Translations under genes and position numbers: made by a program
Shown here: piece after piece, positions 58,799-64,000 of the stretch
How the letters are laid out: each line of letters begins with the position of its first letter
Numbering within the stretch: the stretch's first letter is position 1
Assembly: GCF_013623775.1 (NCBI RefSeq)
Contig: NZ_JABFAM010000004.1
Location: 186,001 to 250,000, forward strand
Length of the DNA: 64,000 bases
From: Rufibacter sp. XAAS-G3-1
GTDB taxonomy: Bacteria; Bacteroidota; Bacteroidia; Cytophagales; Hymenobacteraceae
Direction of reading: 5' to 3'
The notes under the pieces: model-generated
The model's database searches: none
What the model was told of the DNA's origin: nothing
What the model saw: the letters and a program-made list of their open reading frames with translations, nothing else

Positions 58799-59186
58799 TG
58801 GGCCACTTGTATTATTTTCTACCGGTAAGAGCCTTGCCGTGCCACAAAGGTTGCATCGCCTTCCCCTAAGATGATAAAATTCTTTTCACCAACTTAGGCG
58901 CAGAAGAAAGATACCTGGAAAATCATCTGGATACTAGAAAGGAGGAGCCCTGTTTTAGGGCTGAAATTTGAAAAACAGGGGCAAAACAGAGAACTTGTTT
59001 CGTACTTGGAAAGTCCTTTCCTTGGCTTGTCCCCTGACAAGCCAACGTATATAAAGGGCAGGCTGAGACGCTTTTCTTCCGTCCTGTCTGGCAATAGGCC
59101 GGGGAAGCGGGAGTAAATACGGGAATAAATAGAGGAGTAGCCTTTTGATTTAAGGCTGAATTTCAGAAAACACGCCTAAAACGCGA
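58799..59186. repeat. Intergenic region with two P38 copies
   Basis: 388 bp, no gene. P38 copies at 58951-58988 and 59146-59183; the latter ends 4 bp from the aroE stop. Between them I see only AT/GC-mixed DNA with an ACTTTCC...GGGGACAAG tract and nothing recognisable. The promoter of the sigma gene should lie at 58800-58940. Confidence 0.6.
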
Positions 59187-59924
59187 TTAGCTGTGCCAGA
59201 TCTGCCAGGCTACTTCGGCCTGAAGGCAGAGCATTTCATAGCCGTTGATGGTCTTGGCCCCCATTTCTTTCCCGCGCTTCATGAAAAGGGTTTCGGCGGG
59301 GTTGTACACCAAATCATAGAGGTAATGGTGCGATGAAAGCCGCTCATAAGGGATTGGCGGGGCTTCGTCTTGCTTGGGGAAAGTGCCTACCGGCGTGGCA
59401 TTGATGATAAGGGAGACCGAGGACATGAAGTTGGGCGTGAGCTCCTGATAGGTCAGAAAACCCGGCTTTTTCTCTCTGGAAACTACCTTGAAGCCAATGT
59501 TCAGGTACTCCAGCGCCGCCATCACTGCCTTCGCCGCTCCGCCCGTTCCCAGCACCAACGCCTGCGACTGGGAGTAACAGGGATAGAAGTTCTGGAGCGA
59601 CTGCATGAACCCCTGGTAATCTGAGTTATGGCCCACAAGACGGCCATTCTCAAACTTAATCACGTTTACCGCCCCAATTTTAGCGGTCACCGGTTCCAGC
59701 TCATCCAGAAAAGGAATGACTACTTCTTTGTACGGAATAGTAACGTTTAACCCTTTCAGGTTAGGATGCGCCTGTAGCAGCGCGGGTAGTTCAGAAATAC
59801 TGTCCAACTCAAAAAGATGGTACACACTGTCCTTGATGCCGTCTGACAAAAATTTCTCTGTGAAGTATTTCTGAGAGAAAGAGTGGCTTAGTTTATAACC
59901 AACTAGTCCGTACACATTTTCCAT
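59187..59924 (-). CDS. aroE: Shikimate dehydrogenase
   Basis: Reduces 3-dehydroshikimate to shikimate with NADPH in aromatic amino acid synthesis. 245 residues. Shikimate-binding YKLSHSFSQ near residue 11, then GLNVTIPYKE with the catalytic Lys, NVIKFENGRLVGHNSDYQGFM, the NADP loop VLGTGGAAKAVM, and NATPVGTFPK. It is 32 bp downstream of the DedA gene, on the same strand. Confidence 0.96.
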   Translation of the reverse strand: MENVYGLVGYKLSHSFSQKYFTEKFLSDGIKDSVYHLFELDSISELPALLQAHPNLKGLNVTIPYKEVVIPFLDELEPVTAKIGAVNVIKFENGRLVGHNSDYQGFMQSLQNFYPCYSQSQALVLGTGGAAKAVMAALEYLNIGFKVVSREKKPGFLTYQELTPNFMSSVSLIINATPVGTFPKQDEAPPIPYERLSSHHYLYDLVYNPAETLFMKRGKEMGAKTINGYEMLCLQAEVAWQIWHS

Positions 59925-59956
59925 ATAGGCAGCTTGGGTTGGCTATGTTACTTCGT

Positions 59957-60601
59957 TTATTGCCCTTTAGGGGCCATCTTTTGCTTTACAATCTCAATGA
60001 TAGGCGGAATGATGGAAATCAGGATAATGCCGAAAATCACCAAGGAGAAGTTGCTCTTCACGGCCGGAATGTTCCCGAAGACAAAGCCCGCCACCACAAA
60101 GCCAACCACCCACAGAAGACCGCCTATGATGTTGTAAGACAGAAATTTACTGTACTTCATGGTTCCTACGCCCGCCACAAACGGGGCAAACGTACGGATG
60201 ATGGGAATGAACCGGGCAAAGATGATGGTTTTGCCGCCGTGTTTCTCATAGAAGCCCTGGGTTTTAAGCAGGTACTCCTTCTTCAGGAACCGGTAATCCC
60301 GTTTAAACACCTTGGGGCCGAAGTAATCGCCGATGAGGTAGTTGAGGGTGTCGCCCAGAAAAGCGGCTATGAAAAGTAAGACCAGCAAGACCCAGACATT
60401 CAGCACTCCGGTAGCGGCAAAGGCACCGGCGGCGAACAAAAGGGAATCTCCGGGCAGAAAAGGCATGACTACCACCCCCGTTTCCACAAAAATGATAAGG
60501 AAGAGGATGACGTAAGTCCAGGTACCGTAGTCAGAGATGATCTGGCTGAGGTGCTGGTCCAGGTGCAAGAATAAGTCGATGAACTGGCGGAGTAACTCCA
60601 T
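59957..60601 (-). CDS. DedA family membrane protein
   Basis: 214 residues with about five membrane segments. DedA signatures: ETGVVVMPFLPGDSLLFAAGA, GDTLNYLIGDYFG, and FARFIPIIRTFAPFVAGVGTM, which has the R-F-x-P-x-x-R type motif. DedA proteins affect membrane lipid turnover (undecaprenyl-phosphate flipping) and drug tolerance. It sits 26 bp from the ComA-like gene and before aroE, in one minus-strand run. Confidence 0.95.
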   Translation of the reverse strand: MELLRQFIDLFLHLDQHLSQIISDYGTWTYVILFLIIFVETGVVVMPFLPGDSLLFAAGAFAATGVLNVWVLLVLLFIAAFLGDTLNYLIGDYFGPKVFKRDYRFLKKEYLLKTQGFYEKHGGKTIIFARFIPIIRTFAPFVAGVGTMKYSKFLSYNIIGGLLWVVGFVVAGFVFGNIPAVKSNFSLVIFGIILISIIPPIIEIVKQKMAPKGQ

Positions 60602-60627
60602 GAAGTGTAACGTGTAGCTAAGGGAGG

Positions 60628-61410
60628 TTAGATCAGTTTGCCTAATAAATCTTTGTCAAGGAAGTGGGTGAAGGTATCCCCTCTCAGGCCCAGACGGATG
60701 GTTTCCAGCGGCACAATCTCATTAGGCGAGATGTTCCCCAGGTTCACATTGGCCCCTAGTAATTTAATGAAGAAAACCTGCTGTGATTTTTGGGGAGCCT
60801 CCCAGATGATTCGCTCAAACGGGATCTTGGTCAGGATTTCCTCTACCAGGCCGCTTCTCACTTCCCCGGTAGACCGGAACAGCCCCACGTTTCCGGCTTC
60901 TCTGGATTCGCCAATCACTTTCCAGGCTCCAGCATCCAATTCGGCCTGCATCAGGCTAATCCACTTGTAGGGCGGAATGATTTTCTGATCGTCCTTGGAT
61001 CCTACTTCAGAAAGTACGGTCACTTGCTCGGCCAGGGTGCGGATGTACTGGCACTTCAGGTCATGATCCATTTCAATAGACCCGTCAGAAATCTCGGCGT
61101 AGGTGAGTTGGTACTTATCCAGTAAGCGGCGGTAGTCGTCAAACTGACCACGCACGATAAAGGCCTCAAACAAGGTACCACCCAGGTACACCGGAATACC
61201 GGCGGCCCGGTAAATATCGATTTTCTTGTCTAGGTGCGGGGTCACGAAAGAGGTAGCCCAGCCCAACTTGACAATGTCTACGTACTCTCCGGCTACCTCC
61301 ACAAAATTTTCTGTTTCTCTTAAGCTCAGGCCTTTGTCCATGGCCATGGTGAAACCGCTCTCTCTAGGTTTAGAGGTGCGTTGGGGAAGGTGGGAAAGTT
61401 CGTAGTTCAT
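60628..61410 (-). CDS. Phosphosulfolactate synthase-like protein (ComA family)
   Basis: 260 residues from ATG 61410 (MNYELSHLP). TIM-barrel enzyme family that joins sulfite to phosphoenolpyruvate, the first step to coenzyme M in archaea. Family parts seen: GFTMAMDKGLSLRE, VDIVKLGWATSF, VYLGGTLFEAF, YAEISDGSIEM, DAGAWKVIGESREAGN and NLGNISPNEIVPLETIRLGL. Bacteria without CoM carry it too; in Bacteroidota a role in sulfonate (for example sulfonolipid) metabolism is a guess. It lies 7 bp after the TPR gene's stop. Confidence 0.85.
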   Translation of the reverse strand: MNYELSHLPQRTSKPRESGFTMAMDKGLSLRETENFVEVAGEYVDIVKLGWATSFVTPHLDKKIDIYRAAGIPVYLGGTLFEAFIVRGQFDDYRRLLDKYQLTYAEISDGSIEMDHDLKCQYIRTLAEQVTVLSEVGSKDDQKIIPPYKWISLMQAELDAGAWKVIGESREAGNVGLFRSTGEVRSGLVEEILTKIPFERIIWEAPQKSQQVFFIKLLGANVNLGNISPNEIVPLETIRLGLRGDTFTHFLDKDLLGKLI

Positions 61411-61417
61411 GAAATGG

Positions 61418-62818
61418 TTATTTGCGATACTGGTCAATGAGCCGGGCCAGTGCCCGCTGCGATTCCAGTTCAGGAAAGAAATCAAAGAGAAGCCTATGCT
61501 TATCGAAGTCCAAAATTAAGGCATTTTCTAAATAATTGTATGCCTGTTTATACTTTCCTGCCGCCAGGCTGTACGCGCAGAGCCGGTATTGGAGCTCTGC
61601 TTCGTCTGGCTGTAGCTCTAACGCATTCAGAAGAAGGTCGATAGCTCCTTCAAAATTGCCTTGCTCGTACAGAATAATAGACCAGTTCAGCCAGATATCT
61701 TTGTTCTCTGGGGCTAGCACGCTGGCCTGCTCATACGCCTCTACGCTGGAGATAATGTTTCCCATCTGGTATTCGGCGGCGGCCAGAGCCAACCAGTATT
61801 CTGAGTTATCGGCGTAAAACGAGATGGCTTTGCGGTAAAAATGAACGGCTTCCATCCATTTTTCCTGCAGGTCTAAGATCACGCCAATCCCAAACCACGC
61901 CTCATCCATTTCGGGAGAAAGATCAATGGCTTTCTGGTAGTACTTATGAGACAAGTCCCACTGCGAGAGCTTTTCATAGCACTCCCCTATGTTGCAAAGG
62001 ATGTCTGCATTAGGTTCTGTTTGCTCCAAAGCGGCCTGAAAAGACTCAATGGCTTTGGTGAATTCGCCTAAATACACATAGTTGTTGGCCAGGTTCACAT
62101 ACGCCGGGGCCAGGTCTGGCTGAATAAGCGTGGCATATTCATACGCTCCCACGGCCTTCTCGTGGTTACCCAGCCTGCTTTGGGCTAGCCCGAGGTTAAA
62201 CCAAGCCATGGCCGAATAGGGATCTTCGTCTACAAACCGTTGGAAGAAAGCAATGACATCGTCGCCCTCGCCGGTGATTTCCAGGCAATACAGCAGTTCC
62301 TGAAGCGCTAACTCGTTCTCCATGTTCAGGAGCAGGCTCTTCTTGTAGTACTTCATGGCCGCCTTGAACTTACCCCAACTCTGGTAAGAGAGACCTATGT
62401 TGAAATAGATGTCATCCTTTATCTCAGACTGGTCAACGGCCTGCTTGAAACAATCAATGGCTAAAGCGAAATCGCCTTTCTGGTTAAAGATAATGCCTTT
62501 GGTTAAGGGAATATCCTCATTGTCTGGCTCCATCTGGGCTACTTCCTCTACTAAATGCAGTGCCTCATCAAAGGCTCCCAGCATGGCCAATACCTGCGCC
62601 TTGTCAATCAACAGTTCGGTAGAGAAAGGATATTGCGTAATGCCTACATCACAGGCTTTCAGGGCTTGGCTGTAGTTAAAGCTATTGGCATAATAGTCAA
62701 TGATACTCTCGTAATCTGAGAGATCAAAAAATACGGTGGTATTAGCCTCCAGCATGCTTTCAAACCTTTGCACAAGGTCTAGGTCTTCGCTGGAGAAATC
62801 TTCAAAATTATCGTTCAT
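61418..62818 (-). CDS. Tetratricopeptide repeat protein
   Basis: 466 residues, almost entirely TPR units of 34 residues: I see about ten, such as AMAWFNLGLAQSRLGNHEKA, APAYVNLANNYVYLGEFTKA and DEAWFGIGVILDLQEKWMEA. No signal peptide or membrane helix, so it is a cytoplasmic scaffold. Its acidic N-terminus reads DNFEDFSSEDLD. It is placed between an SDR gene and the ComA-like gene, in one transcription direction; no specific partner is known. Confidence 0.93.
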   Translation of the reverse strand: MNDNFEDFSSEDLDLVQRFESMLEANTTVFFDLSDYESIIDYYANSFNYSQALKACDVGITQYPFSTELLIDKAQVLAMLGAFDEALHLVEEVAQMEPDNEDIPLTKGIIFNQKGDFALAIDCFKQAVDQSEIKDDIYFNIGLSYQSWGKFKAAMKYYKKSLLLNMENELALQELLYCLEITGEGDDVIAFFQRFVDEDPYSAMAWFNLGLAQSRLGNHEKAVGAYEYATLIQPDLAPAYVNLANNYVYLGEFTKAIESFQAALEQTEPNADILCNIGECYEKLSQWDLSHKYYQKAIDLSPEMDEAWFGIGVILDLQEKWMEAVHFYRKAISFYADNSEYWLALAAAEYQMGNIISSVEAYEQASVLAPENKDIWLNWSIILYEQGNFEGAIDLLLNALELQPDEAELQYRLCAYSLAAGKYKQAYNYLENALILDFDKHRLLFDFFPELESQRALARLIDQYRK

Positions 62819-62893
62819 CTACAAGTAAATCTCAACACGGGCTAAGCAAATAGCCCTTCTCTGTACAACACATTTACCCTGCCAAGAAGTGCC

Positions 62894-63868
62894 TTAGGTG
62901 GTTCTTGTCTTCGCAAGTCCTTCGCAGCTCCAACGCAGGGTATCTTCCAACGGCCGGAACATGATGCCAGTTGCCGCCTTTATTTTTGAATTGGAGTAAA
63001 AGTGTTCCTCTTTCGCAATTCTGGCGGTTTCTTTGGTTATCAACGGCTTCACCCCCGTTAGTTTGCCTCTCACACTTTCCAGCCGCCACACTATTTCGGC
63101 CACCCAGTACGGCACCTTGACAGAGGGGGCCTTTTTACCCATCAACACCGCTACACGCTGGAAGAATTGCTGGTAAGTGGTCTGGTGGGCGTTGATGATG
63201 AAACGTTCGCCCCAATGGTTTCCGTTCATTAAAAGCAGCATGGCCTCTACCACGTCCCGCACGTCTACGAAGTTAGCATACCCCTGCGTATAGAAAGCCC
63301 GCTCGTCTGCAATATATTTGAACAGTTGGGTGCTGCTCCGTCCCAGATCGCCGGGCCCCAGAATAACCGACGGGTTCACAATGACGGCTTGCAGTCCTTC
63401 AGAAATCCCTCTCCAAACCTCCATCTCGGCGTAATGTTTAGAGAACGCATACACTGACCTTTCCGCCGCCGGATCCCACTTCACCTCTTCCTGGATGCGT
63501 TTTTCGCCTCTTTTTCGGTTTATAGCCGCAATGGAGCTGACATGGCACAAACGCACTCCCGGTTTGGCTAGGCAGGCGTCTACTACGTTGGTGGTACCGT
63601 CTACGTTTATCTGCTGAAGCAATGCGGCATCCTGCGGCGCATAGGACACAAAACCGGCGCAATGGTAGACTTCCTCCACTTCCTGCACCAACGACCTGAG
63701 CAACAGCGTATCCAGGATGTCTCCGGCTACCCACTGTAAATTTGGATGGGCCAGTTCCGAAACAGTCTTTCTATAGATTGCCGTTACGGCGCAGCCTTCC
63801 TCCAGCAGACGCTGCAAAAGAAAATGGCCTAGAAGGCCACTACCACCGGTTACCAGTACGTGTTTCAA
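62894..63868 (-). CDS. NAD-dependent epimerase/dehydratase family protein (SDR), TTG start
   Basis: 324 residues. Extended short-chain dehydrogenase: NAD loop TGGSGLLGHFLL, catalytic Ser region HVSSIAAINRK, and YAFSKHYAE with the YxxxK pair. VNPSVILGPGD is typical of dihydroflavonol-reductase-like members. The start is TTG at 63868 (reads KHVLVTGG next), since no ATG lies upstream in frame before a stop codon. It lies 19 bp after the end of the probable CpsB-type gene and is followed by the TPR gene. It may modify sugars or lipids. Confidence 0.88.
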   Translation of the reverse strand: MKHVLVTGGSGLLGHFLLQRLLEEGCAVTAIYRKTVSELAHPNLQWVAGDILDTLLLRSLVQEVEEVYHCAGFVSYAPQDAALLQQINVDGTTNVVDACLAKPGVRLCHVSSIAAINRKRGEKRIQEEVKWDPAAERSVYAFSKHYAEMEVWRGISEGLQAVIVNPSVILGPGDLGRSSTQLFKYIADERAFYTQGYANFVDVRDVVEAMLLLMNGNHWGERFIINAHQTTYQQFFQRVAVLMGKKAPSVKVPYWVAEIVWRLESVRGKLTGVKPLITKETARIAKEEHFYSNSKIKAATGIMFRPLEDTLRWSCEGLAKTRTT

Positions 63869-63887
63869 AGGAGGTTTCTGCTTAGGA

Positions 63888-64000
63888 TTATAGGGTAGCG
63901 TTTAAAAGCGGCAATTTAAGTGCTTCCTGGAACAAAGGCTCTTTTACCACTTTCTCCAGCACCGCAATGTGCTTCATGGAGTGGGTATCGGTGCCCAGGA
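63888..64000 (-). CDS. C-terminus of a probable CpsB/YwqE-type protein-tyrosine phosphatase
   Basis: Only the last 36 residues lie in the window (LGTDTHSMKHIAVLEKVVKE and on to LLNATL). A GTDTHS motif followed by a helix of this kind is found at the end of PHP-domain tyrosine phosphatases of capsule loci, such as CpsB and YwqE. The rest lies off the right end, so the call is tentative. Confidence 0.5.
   Translation of the reverse strand, partial: LGTDTHSMKHIAVLEKVVKEPLFQEALKLPLLNATL

Noticed and set aside
1919-59183. P38 as a CRISPR array or att site
   Set aside because: Copies are dispersed one by one with no regular spacing or unique spacers, and no cas genes are present.
1-64000. tRNA, rRNA, tmRNA, RNase P RNA, transposases, integrases, toxin-antitoxin or prophage genes
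   Set aside because: I looked for their typical sequences or gene groups and saw none in the window; weak or divergent small RNAs could still have been missed by eye.

Overview
The window looks like chromosomal DNA of a Bacteroidota bacterium, most likely order Cytophagales, family Hymenobacteraceae (Rufibacter/Pontibacter/Hymenobacter relatives). I infer this from gene content and signals, not from a search. The signals are -7 boxes of the form TAnnTTTG, few Shine-Dalgarno sequences, many lipoproteins, a BtuB/BtuG B12 uptake pair behind a cobalamin riboswitch, DUF4919 and DUF748 proteins, and an ECF sigma factor followed by a TM plus beta-barrel protein. Most genes are housekeeping or envelope genes. 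I see no prophage, rRNA, tRNA, CRISPR array, transposase or integrase.

Layout: 1-3.4 kb has a partial M1 aminopeptidase, a biotin carrier protein, pyrH and frr. 3.9-7.4 kb is a minus-strand group: a small unknown, then nadD, gmk, a putative anti-sigma factor and an ECF sigma factor. 7.6-14.4 kb has a fused double glycosyltransferase, ahcY, a PG_1098-type methyltransferase, a 3-methyladenine glycosylase and two secreted proteins. 15.0-19.6 kb is a B12 uptake locus: cobalamin riboswitch, TonB-dependent receptor, and two tandem BtuG-like beta-propeller lipoproteins. 20-33 kb carries scattered metal genes: an HMA-AraC fusion regulator, two Csp-like four-helix copper proteins, a CDF exporter, CopA and a CopZ-like chaperone. 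Among them sit a penicillin acylase, an amidohydrolase, a thioredoxin-like protein and a hydrophilin-like protein. 34-40 kb has SelO, an Anbu-type proteasome homologue overlapping a transglutaminase, and a GH13 lipoprotein. 40-49 kb has a Ca-type P-ATPase, Mn catalase, a DUF748 protein, a radical SAM protein with a TTG start, and a GNAT acetyltransferase. 49.6-53.5 kb is a PaoABC-like molybdenum hydroxylase operon. 53.7-64 kb is all minus strand: uvrB, an ECF sigma / TM-barrel pair, aroE, DedA, a ComA-like phosphosulfolactate synthase, a TPR protein, an SDR, and the end of a probable CpsB-type phosphatase.

The most unusual feature is the DNA between the genes. By eye I count about 40 copies of one 38-bp imperfect palindrome, here called P38. 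Each arm reads about CGTTTTNGGCCTGTTTT around a 4-nt centre. Most copies lie a few bases after a stop codon or inside intergenic repeat islands, and two lie inside reading frames. P38 is often joined to other repeat blocks: a CTCGTAG...CTACGAG block (CTB), a CTCACAGG hairpin (HG), a GGCGAGNCTGGAG block, and a GGGGAGAGGGG tail. There are also three kinds of small MITE-like element with terminal inverted repeats. One of them, the GGATCT-MITE, has five copies here. These repeats, especially P38, are the best candidates for something undescribed.
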